DNA from: JACMLD01 sp044227095
GTDB lineage: Bacteria; Bacteroidota; Bacteroidia; Chitinophagales; Chitinophagaceae
Assembly: GCA_044227095.1 (NCBI GenBank)
Contig: JBGAFV010000001.1
Coordinates: 4,960,001-5,024,000 of the forward strand
Direction: 5' to 3'
Length of the DNA stretch: 64,000 nucleotides
The position numbers and the translations under genes are program-made. The notes under the pieces were generated by a model, which made no database searches, was not told the DNA's origin, and was given only the letters and a program-made list of their open reading frames with translations. Below are positions 36,195-44,355 of the stretch, one piece after another; within the stretch, counting starts at the first letter, position 1; the number at the start of each line of letters is the position of its first letter.

Positions 36195-36203
36195 ACATAA
36201 AAA

Positions 36204-36302
36204 ACTACCGCCAACAAAAGTATTGGCAAAGGTTTGGCGAACGGAAGTACAATGAACGGTTTTACGCAACTCAAATTCAGTTACCATCAAATATAGTAGC
36301 TG
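36204..36302 (+). repeat. attC-like site, degenerate 3' core
   Basis: Begins CTACCGCCAACAAAAGTATTGGC, with AGGTTTGGCGAACGGAAGTAC, and ends near ATATAGTAGCTGC. The GTT of the core is altered to AGT. The next cassette's end (TCTGCTACAT) fits this variant. Confidence 0.5.
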
Positions 36303-36322
36303 CAAAATAAACTAAGTGATTA

Positions 36323-36835
36323 ATGCGATCTGCACTTATAATACTGTCTATTTTAATGATACTGGTTTTATTATTTTATTTAAAAGTCAGAAATTCAGAA
36401 AGTGATAAGAAAAGTCCTCCGTATTCAGGATATAGTAAAAGCATTGAAGAATCAAAATGGAGAGGCACTTTTGAATTTGAAGTAACTCCTCTCAACAATG
36501 TTTCTGTCTTTGATAGTAATCATAAACTGAAAATAAGAACAGCATGGTTGGAATATGGTTGGACAAGCCAGGCATATTTATTGGGAAAAAACACCCTTGA
36601 AAGGAATGGTGAGCATCAATTAATACTGATACTTGACAATGCTCAAAACAATAAGACATCAACTGACAGTATATATTATTTTATCGGCAGCAGACCTCAT
36701 GGTGATACATTAGTTCATTACTATTACTATAGAAACGATACTATTAAAGTTCCCTTGTACCGGGAAAGAACTTCAAAATTGCCATCAAGCGATATCAGAA
36801 AGGCGTATGACAGTTTAACTTTTGTGAAGAAATAA
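36323..36835 (+). CDS. Membrane-anchored protein of unknown function
   Basis: 170 residues. One N-terminal anchor (RSALIILSILMILVLLFYLK), then a periplasmic-type domain: WRGTFEFEVTPLNNVSVFDS, LEYGWTSQAYLLGKNTLERN, DSIYYFIGSRPHGDTLVHYY. No family recognised. Single-gene cassette. Confidence 0.65.
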   Translation: MRSALIILSILMILVLLFYLKVRNSESDKKSPPYSGYSKSIEESKWRGTFEFEVTPLNNVSVFDSNHKLKIRTAWLEYGWTSQAYLLGKNTLERNGEHQLILILDNAQNNKTSTDSIYYFIGSRPHGDTLVHYYYYRNDTIKVPLYRERTSKLPSSDIRKAYDSLTFVKK

Positions 36836-37016
36836 TCTGCTACATACATGGGTTTTGCTCTCAGGCTGGCTCAACGTTATTGCAATCAATAAATCTTCAA
36901 TCAGCAGCAGCTACATAATTTACCCAAAGATTATTACCAGCAATTGGCCAATAGCGCAAATGATACTACATTAGCTGTATTGGCGCAATAGTGTTAAGAC
37001 AATACAAATGTTATAG
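36836..37016 (+). repeat. attC-like site, chimeric A/B
   Basis: 5' arm of family B (TGGGTTTTGCTCTCAGGCTGGCTC shortened here), with the central ATTTACCCAAAGATTATTACC. The 3' arm is family A and ends AGACAATACAAATGTTATAGGC. Confidence 0.73.
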
Positions 37017-37039
37017 GCACCCCTAATAGACACTTCGTA

Positions 37040-37615
37040 ATGGAAAATATCATTAAACATTTTGACAAATACCTTCCATTGGGCGACAAGGAGAAAGAAG
37101 CCTTGACAAGTCGTTTGGTACAACGTAAGATAAAACGTAAACAATACATTTTGCAGGAGGGTGATATTTGTAAATATTTCACTTACGTTGCTGAAGGGTG
37201 TTTTAAAATGTACGGCATTGACAACTCAGGCGTGGAGCACAACTTGCTTTTTGCAGCAGAAGACGAATGGATTGCTGATATTGACAGCCTGCATAAAGAA
37301 AGGCCATCCAGATTATTTATTGAAGCTATTGAACCAACCACTATTTTTCAAATTTCAAAAGGGGACTTATGGTATTTGTACACCAACTACCCCAGGTTTG
37401 ACAGAAATTTCAGGGTAATTATAGAAGACAAATATATTGAACTACAAAACCGCCTGTTGCAAATGTTCAGTGCAACCGCTTATGAACGTTATGAAAATTT
37501 TTTAGAGCAATACCCCAATTTGGCTAACCGTTTACCCAACACCCAAATAGCTTCTTATTTAGGCATTACCCCAGAGTTTTTAAGCAAAATCAGGAACGCA
37601 AGAGTTCAAAAGTAA
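37040..37615 (+). CDS. Crp/Fnr-family transcription regulator
   Basis: 191 residues. N-terminal cyclic-nucleotide-binding-type beta barrel (QYILQEGDICKYFTYVAEGC, FIEAIEPTTIFQISKGDLWY) and a C-terminal helix-turn-helix in LPNTQIASYLGITPEFLSKI. The RxS-type cAMP-binding motif of Crp is not evident, so the effector is unknown. Start 30 bp after the attC core. With no attC until 38,908, it shares a cassette with an oxidoreductase and a SnoaL-like protein and is the obvious candidate to control them. Confidence 0.88.
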   Translation: MENIIKHFDKYLPLGDKEKEALTSRLVQRKIKRKQYILQEGDICKYFTYVAEGCFKMYGIDNSGVEHNLLFAAEDEWIADIDSLHKERPSRLFIEAIEPTTIFQISKGDLWYLYTNYPRFDRNFRVIIEDKYIELQNRLLQMFSATAYERYENFLEQYPNLANRLPNTQIASYLGITPEFLSKIRNARVQK

Positions 37616-37732
37616 ATACAACCCTTAATCTACATTAAGACTATTTCTTGTTCTATGTTATAGAAACAAGCCTTTGGTTTGTTGCAATTTTGTATTGTCA
37701 ATAACGACAAACAAAATATAAAACATACAACA

Positions 37733-38407
37733 ATGAACACTCAATCATCAAACACAAAAGTAGCCATCATTGGTTTGGGCAATATTGGCAAAGCAGTAGC
37801 TACCAATCTTACAAAAGGAAATCATCCCGTAATTGTAGCTTCAAGAGAATTAAATAAAGCACAAGAGTTTGCCAGCAGTTTAGGCAGTCATGCTACAGCC
37901 GAAGAAATAGCAACTGCTATTAAAAATGCTGATATAGTAATTCCTGCGATTTACTTTGACAAAATAAAAGACTTTTTAAAAACTTATGCTAATGAGTTAG
38001 CTGGAAAAGTTATCGTAGATGTTTCAAACCCCATTGCACCTGACGGCAATGGCGGATTCAAAAAAATTATTGACCAGGATTTATCTGCCGGTAAAGTTTT
38101 AAATGAATTAACACCCGCCAGTGCAATATTAGTAAAAGCGTTTGGGACATTGGGTGCTGCTTCGTTGCTTAAAGGGGCTTTTGCAACACCTGAAAGAAAA
38201 GTATTGTTTTACGCTTCAGACAGTATCAACAACAATAACAAAATTGAAGAATTGATTGTTGCCAGCGGCTTTACCCCTTTTCATGTTGGCGGCATTGAAC
38301 AGTCAATACGCATTGAAGTATTTGGTGACCTGCATGAATTTGGAGCATTGGGCAAAACAATAACCTTAGAAGAAGCAAAGGAAGCAGTTAATCAACATGC
38401 AAAGTAA
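37733..38407 (+). CDS. NADPH-dependent F420 reductase-like Rossmann oxidoreductase
   Basis: 224 residues. The nucleotide-binding fold starts KVAIIGLGNIGKAVATNL (GxGxxG), ASRELNKAQEFASSLG ends the second strand, then NADIVIPAIYFDKIKDFL, VIVDVSNPIAPDGNGGFKKI and LVKAFGTLGAASLL. This matches the F420-oxidoreductase domain group, whose small members reduce cofactors or small molecules with NADPH. Bacteroidota generally lack F420, so another substrate is likely. The ATG (MNTQSSN) is used; the longer frame would start in the promoter region. Six bp separate it from the next gene. Confidence 0.85.
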   Translation: MNTQSSNTKVAIIGLGNIGKAVATNLTKGNHPVIVASRELNKAQEFASSLGSHATAEEIATAIKNADIVIPAIYFDKIKDFLKTYANELAGKVIVDVSNPIAPDGNGGFKKIIDQDLSAGKVLNELTPASAILVKAFGTLGAASLLKGAFATPERKVLFYASDSINNNNKIEELIVASGFTPFHVGGIEQSIRIEVFGDLHEFGALGKTITLEEAKEAVNQHAK

Positions 38408-38413
38408 TCACCC

Positions 38414-38896
38414 ATGAAAAAAATAATCATAGCAGTCATGCTGTTTGCATCAATAGCATCCTGCAACAACCAGGAAAAAGATAATAATAACAATCAAAAA
38501 TCAACAACAATGGAAAATCAGGAAAAAGCAGCAATTGAAAAAACATTAAACACTTATTTCGGCTCATTAAACGCATCAGACGTTAAAACCGCAGTAGGTT
38601 GTTACACAGCGGACGGTGTATTCATGCCTACAAAATTTCCAACAGCCACAGGTACAGACCAACTGGTGGTAGCTTATGGAAATGTATTTAAAGCCATTCA
38701 ATTAAACGTAATTGTAAAAATTGAAGAGATAATAATCAGGGATGACATTGCATTTGCCCGTACACTTTCTAACGGTACTACACTCATACATGCAACAGGT
38801 GAAACAACACCAGAAGAAAACAGGGAGTTTTTCCTTTTAAGAAAAGACAACGGCGAATGGAAAATTGCCCGTTATATGTTTAATCAGCCTAAGTAG
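38414..38896 (+). CDS. SnoaL/DUF4440-like lipoprotein
   Basis: 160 residues. The lipobox MKKIIIAVMLFASIASCNNQ puts it on the membrane surface. The mature domain is a SnoaL-like cone: EKAAIEKTLNTYFGSLNASD, VKTAVGCYTADGVFMPTKFP, NVIVKIEEIIIRDDIAFART, EFFLLRKDNGEWKIARYMFN. These domains bind small hydrophobic molecules or act as isomerases/hydrolases. It lies 6 bp after the oxidoreductase gene. The cassette ends GGGCTGCCTATAAC, matching its start GTTATAGGCACCCC at 13 of 14 positions, which shows that all three genes travel together. Confidence 0.85.
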   Translation: MKKIIIAVMLFASIASCNNQEKDNNNNQKSTTMENQEKAAIEKTLNTYFGSLNASDVKTAVGCYTADGVFMPTKFPTATGTDQLVVAYGNVFKAIQLNVIVKIEEIIIRDDIAFARTLSNGTTLIHATGETTPEENREFFLLRKDNGEWKIARYMFNQPK

Positions 38897-38907
38897 CTTG
38901 ATGATGA

Positions 38908-39113
38908 AGGGCTGCCTATAACATGGAGTTTGCCAAAATGGGGGCTGACGAATAATGTTCGTCAGCTTTGTTTTTCAATTTAGCTTCATATCCTGCTGGA
39001 CGTTATTAGTTTAGCTTTAAAATATGCTGTCAACTTTTTATCTTTATTCAGCAGTAGTTAGCCGGGGGACGGAACCCCGATTGCCAACCTGCATAAAGCC
39101 CTGAACGTTAGCT
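38908..39113 (+). repeat. attC-like site, family B long
   Basis: Begins GGGCTGCCTATAACATGGAG, with the hairpin GCTGACGAATAATGTTCGTCAGC and the module GACGTTATTAGTTTAGC. It ends ACCTGCATAAAGCCCTGAACGTTAGCTAC. Confidence 0.7.
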
Positions 39114-39130
39114 ACAATTTTTTTCTACCC

Positions 39131-39580
39131 ATGAACCAGATAGACCTTACAGAATATATACCTTATTTCCTTCTGGCTATTGGGCTGACCCTGATAGCTT
39201 TTGCTTGCTTTTTTGTATCAAAAAATAGTAAGTTAAAAGAAAATGGCGTTTTAGTCGATGGCATTGTTTTTCAACAAGGACGTGACAACGTATCAAATTT
39301 GTCATCTGGAGACTTTGATAACAACAATGTCAACGACATGGTAATTATTAGATTCGTAACAAAAGAACAAGAATGGATTACGGCGCCTATCAATCAAGAT
39401 TTCAAAATATTTTTTACCGGGCAATATAAAGATGGTGAAACTGTAAAAGTATTTTACAACCCGACTAAGCCGTCAGAATTTTATGTAGACACTAAGCAAT
39501 CAGAATTAGCAACCAGGATTATTGGTGGCGTAACCGGTCTTTGTATGATAATAATAAGCTTATACATGTTTTTCTCGTGA
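39131..39580 (+). CDS. DUF3592-type membrane protein
   Basis: 149 residues. Membrane helices at both ends (YFLLAIGLTLIAFACFFVS and RIIGGVTGLCMIIISLYMFF) enclose a beta domain: NGVLVDGIVFQQGRDNVSNL, MVIIRFVTKEQEWITAPINQ, YKDGETVKVFYNPTKPSEFY. The GxxVKVFYNPxxPxE line is the DUF3592 hallmark. Function unknown. Start 24 bp after the attC core; single-gene cassette. Confidence 0.82.
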   Translation: MNQIDLTEYIPYFLLAIGLTLIAFACFFVSKNSKLKENGVLVDGIVFQQGRDNVSNLSSGDFDNNNVNDMVIIRFVTKEQEWITAPINQDFKIFFTGQYKDGETVKVFYNPTKPSEFYVDTKQSELATRIIGGVTGLCMIIISLYMFFS

Positions 39581-39587
39581 CAAAAAA

Positions 39588-39683
39588 CCTACAGCTTGGA
39601 TTATCGCTTTTACATAGTTGCTTACAGCCAGGCTCTGCGTCATTATTTTTTTCCAGCCCGGCAGCAAGCCGTAAACGTTGTGC
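39588..39683 (+). repeat. attC-like site, family B short
   Basis: 95 bp. TTGCTTACAGCCAGGCTCTG pairs with CCAGCCCGGCAGCAAG around a T-rich loop. It begins CCTACAGCTTGG and ends GCCGTAAACGTTGTGC. It is the cleanest example of the family-B hairpin. Confidence 0.72.
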
Positions 39684-39816
39684 GAAATTTTAGACGACTG
39701 AATGACAAAAACCAATACTTATAAAGGCCTAGACTTTATAAAAAATATTTGAGTTCAATCCAATGATATCGGACGTTTCCGTACCTTCAAAAACTAACCC
39801 TTTATCAAATAACCGT

Positions 39817-40248
39817 ATGAAATATTATATACATTGCCTGAAAAATTATGCGAATTTTTCAGGTCGAGCCAGGCGAAGCGAATTTTGGTTTTTTATTCTG
39901 TTCCATTTCATCTTTATGATTGCACTAGGTTTCCTTTCGTCTTTTTTTGATGAGTTTTTTATTGCTAAGGATGATTCAAACGATCTGGGATCTCTACCTA
40001 TGATATTATACCTCATTTATATAGTTGCCATGCTTATACCAACATTTGCAGTAACGGTCCGCCGCTTGCACGATATGGGAAAGAGTGGCACATGGTTCTT
40101 TATATATTTCGTTCCTCTTATTGGTGGTATATGGCTGCTAGTACTGCTCTTCAGCGATAGTCAACCCGGGATAAACAAATGGGGATACAACCCTAAAGAA
40201 AAAGTTAGCGATGAGATCGACGAAATTGGCAATTACCTAACACCTTAA
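39817..40248 (+). CDS. DUF805 family membrane protein
   Basis: 143 residues from MKYYIHCLKNYANFSGRARR, the family N-terminus. Four membrane helices follow (FWFFILFHFIFMIALGFLSS; LPMILYLIYIVAMLIPTFAV; TWFFIYFVPLIGGIWLLVLL), with the conserved VTVRRLHDMGKSGTWFF and DSQPGINKWGYNPK at the end. An upstream in-frame ATG (MISDVSV) would add 18 residues. Function unknown; the family is widespread. It seems to share a cassette with the next gene because no attC lies between them. Confidence 0.86.
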   Translation: MKYYIHCLKNYANFSGRARRSEFWFFILFHFIFMIALGFLSSFFDEFFIAKDDSNDLGSLPMILYLIYIVAMLIPTFAVTVRRLHDMGKSGTWFFIYFVPLIGGIWLLVLLFSDSQPGINKWGYNPKEKVSDEIDEIGNYLTP

Positions 40249-40361
40249 TTCAAACTATACAAAGTGCCAACTGCCTGGGCCAGTATTACAAATAATTCTG
40301 TCCACGGAAAATGGAGGGTTAATCGAAGCTGCTACTCTAATGACAAACTCTATTAATTAAG

Positions 40362-40970
40362 ATGAGAAACATATTTTTAATTTTTGTGCTCTTAATACTA
40401 CAGATAAATTCTTATGGACAATCAAAAAAAGTAGACCTTTCCAAAGTCAATACTATCTCACAGGCCGAAGAGTTTATAAAATCACACCCCTATTCGGAAG
40501 GAGCACTTTTTTCAGTTACACCAAGTCAGGATTTAGCAGAAGTCTCCCCAAACATTTTCTCTAAGCAGCTAGGTTATACTTTTAAAGTAAGTGATAAAAC
40601 ATACAAAGTCGTAGGCATTCAGCCATTGCTATCATTTAGGGTGAGCTACATTTATATAGATGGGAGTAAATACACAAAAACGGAGATAGACAAGATAAGA
40701 CAAGAAATAATTTCAAAGTATAAATCAGGAGTACCATTTACAGATCTAGTCAAAAAATATAATATGGATAGCAATACAACTGGCGATACCAACTGGTTTG
40801 GTGAAGGCATGATGGTTGAAGAATTTGAAAAGGCTGTGAAAGTTCATAAAAAAGGGGACATATTTATGGTGGATACCCCAAGTAAAAACTGGTATCATGT
40901 AGTTTTGAAAACTCACAGCGACACTCACTTTAAAAAAATATCAATCTTAAAAGTAAAAAGCAGCACCTAA
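40362..40970 (+). CDS. Parvulin-like peptidyl-prolyl isomerase-type secreted protein
   Basis: 202 residues with signal peptide MRNIFLIFVLLILQINSYGQ. The C-terminal 90 residues follow the rotamase (PPIC) pattern: VSYIYIDGSKYTKTEIDKIR, YKSGVPFTDLVKKYNMD, TGDTNWFGEGMMVEEFEKAV, KGDIFMVDTPSKNWYHVVLK. GDIFMVDTP...WYHVV corresponds to the G-x-v-xxPvxTxxGyHii line of parvulins. The N-terminal half is unassigned. Likely a periplasmic folding or binding protein. The second gene of a two-gene cassette whose ends (GTTGTGC start, GCACCTAAC end) agree. Confidence 0.78.
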   Translation: MRNIFLIFVLLILQINSYGQSKKVDLSKVNTISQAEEFIKSHPYSEGALFSVTPSQDLAEVSPNIFSKQLGYTFKVSDKTYKVVGIQPLLSFRVSYIYIDGSKYTKTEIDKIRQEIISKYKSGVPFTDLVKKYNMDSNTTGDTNWFGEGMMVEEFEKAVKVHKKGDIFMVDTPSKNWYHVVLKTHSDTHFKKISILKVKSST

Positions 40971-41015
40971 CAAAAGTATCGGCGCAATAGTATTGCGGTA
41001 ATATAAATGTTGGTA
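40961..41015 (+). repeat. attC-like site, minimal form
   Basis: Only about 55 bp: GCACCTAACAAAAGTATCGG, then CGCAATAGTATTGCG as the apical stem-loop, then GTAATATAAATGTTGGTAGC. It is equivalent to a family-A site with the long middle removed and shows what the core hairpin is. Confidence 0.7.
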
Positions 41016-41045
41016 GCAATTATAAATCAAGCACTCTAAAACTCT

Positions 41046-41678
41046 ATGGCTTCAACAAGCAACAAAAATTTATTACCTGAATTTGAAAGTATAAAAGATG
41101 ACAAAGAAAAAATTCTTTGGACAGGAAAGCCAAAGTTTATTCCTTTCATTTTTACGGGAATTCTGGGTGGACTTGCAACACTAGTTTTTGCAATAATTTG
41201 GTTATTGACCGCAAGAAATTGGGGCAATAATGGCGACAATAATTCGCCATCCTACTTTTGGTTATTTGGACTTATCCCTTTAATTGTTGGAACGTTTACT
41301 TTTTTGAAAAAGGTATTTTCATTTCCTAACACAGTTTATTCGTACTCTGACAAAAGAGTGATGATGAGAACAGGTTTTATTGGCACAGACTTTAAAACAA
41401 TAGATTACGACAAAATATCTGATATAGAAGTTACGGTTAGTCTTGTAGAGAAAATGTACAACGTTGGAACAATTAGATTTTTTAGCGGCAGGACACAAAC
41501 TGATGAAGGAAACACAACAAAATTATATGACAGTTGGAGTGCAATTGAAAATCCTTACGAAGTTTTCAAAATGGTTAAGCAAACATCTGTAAACATCAAG
41601 ACAGATTTTAATTATCCAAACGCATTACGACCCGACATAAATCCAGGTTATAACACGAAGTACGAACCGAAAGAATAA
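41046..41678 (+). CDS. bPH2 (PH) domain membrane protein, YdbS-like
   Basis: 210 residues. DDKEKILWTGKPKFIPFIFT opens as in YdbS/YvdA-like proteins (E..l..g.Ps). Two membrane helices follow (FTGILGGLATLVFAIIWLLT and LFGLIPLIVGTFTFLKKVF), then the bPH2 domain: VYSYSDKRVMMRTGFIGTDF, TIDYDKISDIEVTVSLVEKM, YNVGTIRFFSG. Y.iT..Rl.....G......i....i..ie..q is the family line. Function unknown, possibly lipid or peptidoglycan-envelope related. Cassette ends match at 13 of 15 positions. Confidence 0.83.
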   Translation: MASTSNKNLLPEFESIKDDKEKILWTGKPKFIPFIFTGILGGLATLVFAIIWLLTARNWGNNGDNNSPSYFWLFGLIPLIVGTFTFLKKVFSFPNTVYSYSDKRVMMRTGFIGTDFKTIDYDKISDIEVTVSLVEKMYNVGTIRFFSGRTQTDEGNTTKLYDSWSAIENPYEVFKMVKQTSVNIKTDFNYPNALRPDINPGYNTKYEPKE

Positions 41679-41681
41679 CTA

Positions 41682-41859
41682 CTACCAACACGAGGTTTTA
41701 CGCAATTGAGCTGGACGTGGTAACAGCAGCAATTAATCTTCAACCACCAGCAACTACAGCATTTACCCAAACATTATTACCAGCAATTGGCCAATAGTGC
41801 AAATGATACTACATTAGCTGTATTGTTGCAATAGTATTGCCGCAATACAAATGTTTCCT
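41682..41859 (+). repeat. attC-like site, chimeric
   Basis: Begins CTACTACCAACACGAGGTTTTACGC, with the middle CAGCAACTACAGCATTTACCC. It ends TTGCCGCAATACAAATGTTTCCTGC (core GTTTCCT). Confidence 0.7.
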
Positions 41860-41907
41860 GCTATTTTGCGGACACTCTAAAAGTTAAAACTCAAAACAAC
41901 TGATACA

Positions 41908-42969
41908 ATGAAAAATATTTTAAGCACATTTTTAATTGCGGTTTGTTTGTGGTCATGCAATCAATCGCCTAAAACTGTTGAGAAAACTTCGGCAGGCCAA
42001 TCCGCTTATTTTGACTATTCAAACAGCGATGACCAAAACACAGGCGGAGTAAAAATGATTCCGATTTCTACGCCGAAAGGAACTTTCAAGGTTTGGACAA
42101 AACGTGTGGGAAACAATCCTAAAATAAAGGTATTGTTGCTTCACGGAGGTCCTGGCGGAACACACGAATTTTTTGAACCCTTCGATGGCTATCTTCCCAA
42201 CGAAGGCATCGAATATATTTATTACGACCAACTGGATTCGTATTTCAGCGACAAACCGGGTGATTCCACACTTTGGACAACAGAACATTTTGTGGAAGAA
42301 GTAGAGCAAGTACGCAAAGCGTTGAAACTCGACAAAGATAATTTCTATTTGCTGGGACAATCGTGGGGCGGAATTTTGGCAATGGAATATGCATTGAAAT
42401 ACCAGCAAAACCTGAAAGGTTTAATCATCACAAATATGATGGCAAGTGCACCGGAATACGAAAAATACGCCAGGGAAGTTCTTGCACCTCAACTTCCGCC
42501 CGAAGTTTGGAAAGAGATTTCGGCATTGGAAGCAAAAGGCGATTATGAAAATCCGAGATATTCGGAACTGATGATGAAATACTATTACACACAACACATT
42601 TTTCACGAACCGCTGGAAGAATGGCCTGAATTTGCGAACAGAGGCTTCGCTCATCTCAATCCGAAAATCTACATTTATATGCAGGGCTACAGCGAGTTTG
42701 GGATGACGGGAAATGCTACGTTGAAAAATTGGGACGTTTCCAAACGCTTAAAAGAAATCGTCATTCCAACTTTGGTGATTGGCGGAAAGTATGACACAAT
42801 GGACCCGAAGTATATGGAATGGATGGCTACACAAGTGCAACACGGAAGAAGTTTAACGCTAAACTCGGGACACGTTGGTCAATATAATGACCCGAAAACT
42901 TATTTCAGCGGATTGGTTAAATTTTTGAAAGACGTGGACAACAACCAGTTCATAACCGACAAGAAATAA
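41908..42969 (+). CDS. Lipoprotein alpha/beta hydrolase, proline iminopeptidase-like
   Basis: 353 residues. Lipobox in LIAVCLWSCNQS (Cys about 17). The peptidase S33 fold follows: VLLLHGGPGGTHEFFEPFDG (HGGPGG is the prolyl-iminopeptidase oxyanion signature), YYDQLDSYFSD, nucleophile LGQSWGGILAMEYAL, GGKYDTMDP (Asp), LNSGHVGQYND (His). Probably releases N-terminal residues (often Pro) from peptides at the cell surface or in the periplasm. The gene has somewhat more G and C in wobble positions than its neighbours by eye. Confidence 0.9.
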   Translation: MKNILSTFLIAVCLWSCNQSPKTVEKTSAGQSAYFDYSNSDDQNTGGVKMIPISTPKGTFKVWTKRVGNNPKIKVLLLHGGPGGTHEFFEPFDGYLPNEGIEYIYYDQLDSYFSDKPGDSTLWTTEHFVEEVEQVRKALKLDKDNFYLLGQSWGGILAMEYALKYQQNLKGLIITNMMASAPEYEKYAREVLAPQLPPEVWKEISALEAKGDYENPRYSELMMKYYYTQHIFHEPLEEWPEFANRGFAHLNPKIYIYMQGYSEFGMTGNATLKNWDVSKRLKEIVIPTLVIGGKYDTMDPKYMEWMATQVQHGRSLTLNSGHVGQYNDPKTYFSGLVKFLKDVDNNQFITDKK

Positions 42970-43159
42970 AACTGCAGGCAACATTGGGTTCTATACAATT
43001 TATGCTCAACCTTGCAACATCAGCTAATTGCAAATTGCGGCTTCATTTGCAGTTGAAGAATAACTATCAACCTATATTACCAACAATTGGCCAATAGCGC
43101 AAATGATGCTACATTAGCTGTATTGGCGCAATAGTGTTGCGGCAATACAAATATTAGTA
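42970..43159 (+). repeat. attC-like site, family A 3' arm
   Basis: Begins CTGCAGGCAACATTGGGTTC, with modules CAGCTAATTGCAAATTGCGG and GAATAACTATCAACCTATA. It ends CGGCAATACAAATATTAGTAGCC (core ATTAGTA). Confidence 0.7.
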
Positions 43160-43168
43160 GCCATTATA

Positions 43169-44152
43169 ATGACAGACACTATACAAATAATGACATTTGA
43201 AGAAGCAGTTAGAAAACGACCTAGTATGTATATAGGCAATGACGGGCTTGTTGGAATTTTTGAAGGACTTTTGATAGATTGTATTAAACTTTGTAAGACT
43301 GACGAAATTACTTTTGAAATTGTAATATTAGAAGACAATAACTTTACATTTGGACTAACTTCACAACACAACCTAAATCCGTTTGTACAACAATTCACAG
43401 ATGAAAGTATAGTGTTCTCAAACTATTTTCCAAAAGTCCTAAAGATAGTTTCAGAGACATTTGCAATTAAAATTGACAATTCAAAAACAGAAATTGCATT
43501 TTCAATTGACAAAAAAGTAATTTCAAATACAAATATTGACTATTTGAAACTGAGCGAAAAGGTTTTTCAAACTGCATTGTTAAATCGACAATGCGAAATA
43601 ATCACCATAGACAAAAGACAGAAATATTTAACTCAAAACTATTATCACTTTCCACAAGGTGTTTTCTATTTGTTTGATAGAGCAACAACAGAAGTTTTGG
43701 GCATACCAGAATTAAAATTAACCTTTGACGATAAAGTAAATTCTAACAAATATCAAATTGGACTTGCCTATCGGACAGACTGGTATCCAACACCAAATAC
43801 AATAAGTTTTGCAAATGATGTACAAACAATTTATGGAGGCTCATTAATTGATGGAATTTTAGACGGTTTAATCAGTGCTTGTAAAATCTACGTGAAAGAA
43901 AATAATTTAACAACATTCAAAATCAGGAGGAAAAAATTCCTTAACGGACTTATTATTGTTTGTGCTGTTCGTGGAGAAGAATATAAATATGGAGGAAGTT
44001 TCAAAGAAACACTAGAGGATGAAGTTGTTAAGATACAAGCTAAAGAAATAATACAAAAGTTGGCTCTAAACTTTTTCAAAACTCAAAAGGAAAAAGCGGA
44101 CAATTTTTTATGGCGATTTGACACAACACAACTAACTAGCGGTATGTATTAG
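43169..44152 (+). CDS. GyrB/ParE-like protein lacking recognisable ATPase motifs
   Basis: 327 residues. FEEAVRKRPSMYIGNDGLVG at residues 10-29 is the N-terminal signature of type IIA topoisomerase ATPase subunits (EAVRKRPGMYIG). The C-terminal third copies the transducer domain: ISFANDVQTIYGGSLIDGIL, SACKIYVKENN, LNGLIIVCAVRGEEYKYGGS, FKETLEDEVV (compare nnInTxeGGTH, GL.avisVk, QTK..L.n.ev). Between them the ATP-binding boxes (the Asn of VVDNSIDEA, DGRGIP, the glycine-rich lid) cannot be found. The TOPRIM domain is absent. It looks like a degenerate two-domain GyrB and could compete with or bind gyrase; this is a hypothesis. Confidence 0.75.
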   Translation: MTDTIQIMTFEEAVRKRPSMYIGNDGLVGIFEGLLIDCIKLCKTDEITFEIVILEDNNFTFGLTSQHNLNPFVQQFTDESIVFSNYFPKVLKIVSETFAIKIDNSKTEIAFSIDKKVISNTNIDYLKLSEKVFQTALLNRQCEIITIDKRQKYLTQNYYHFPQGVFYLFDRATTEVLGIPELKLTFDDKVNSNKYQIGLAYRTDWYPTPNTISFANDVQTIYGGSLIDGILDGLISACKIYVKENNLTTFKIRRKKFLNGLIIVCAVRGEEYKYGGSFKETLEDEVVKIQAKEIIQKLALNFFKTQKEKADNFLWRFDTTQLTSGMY

Positions 44153-44164
44153 CAAATTAAAACA

Positions 44165-44347
44165 ACGGCTGCTAACACGGGTTTTGCTTCCAAGCTTGCT
44201 CAACGTTATTGCAATCAACAATCTTCAAACATTACCAGCTACAGCACTTATCCAAAGATTATTAGCAGCAATTGGTCTGCATTTGCGCAAATGGTACTAC
44301 ATTAGCTGTATTGGCGCAATAGTGTTGCGGCAATATAAATGTTGTGC
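44165..44347 (+). repeat. attC-like site, chimeric A/B
   Basis: Begins GGCTGCTAACACGGGTTTTGC, with CAAGCTTGCTCAACGTTATTG, and ends GCGGCAATATAAATGTTGTGC. It contains TTGGCG-N17-TATAAA. Confidence 0.75.
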
Positions 44348-44355
44348 GTCGGCTT

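Noticed and set aside
42019..42408. 129-residue minus-strand ORF opposite the proline iminopeptidase-like gene
   Set aside because: Shadow of a strongly supported alpha/beta hydrolase with full catalytic motifs on the plus strand.
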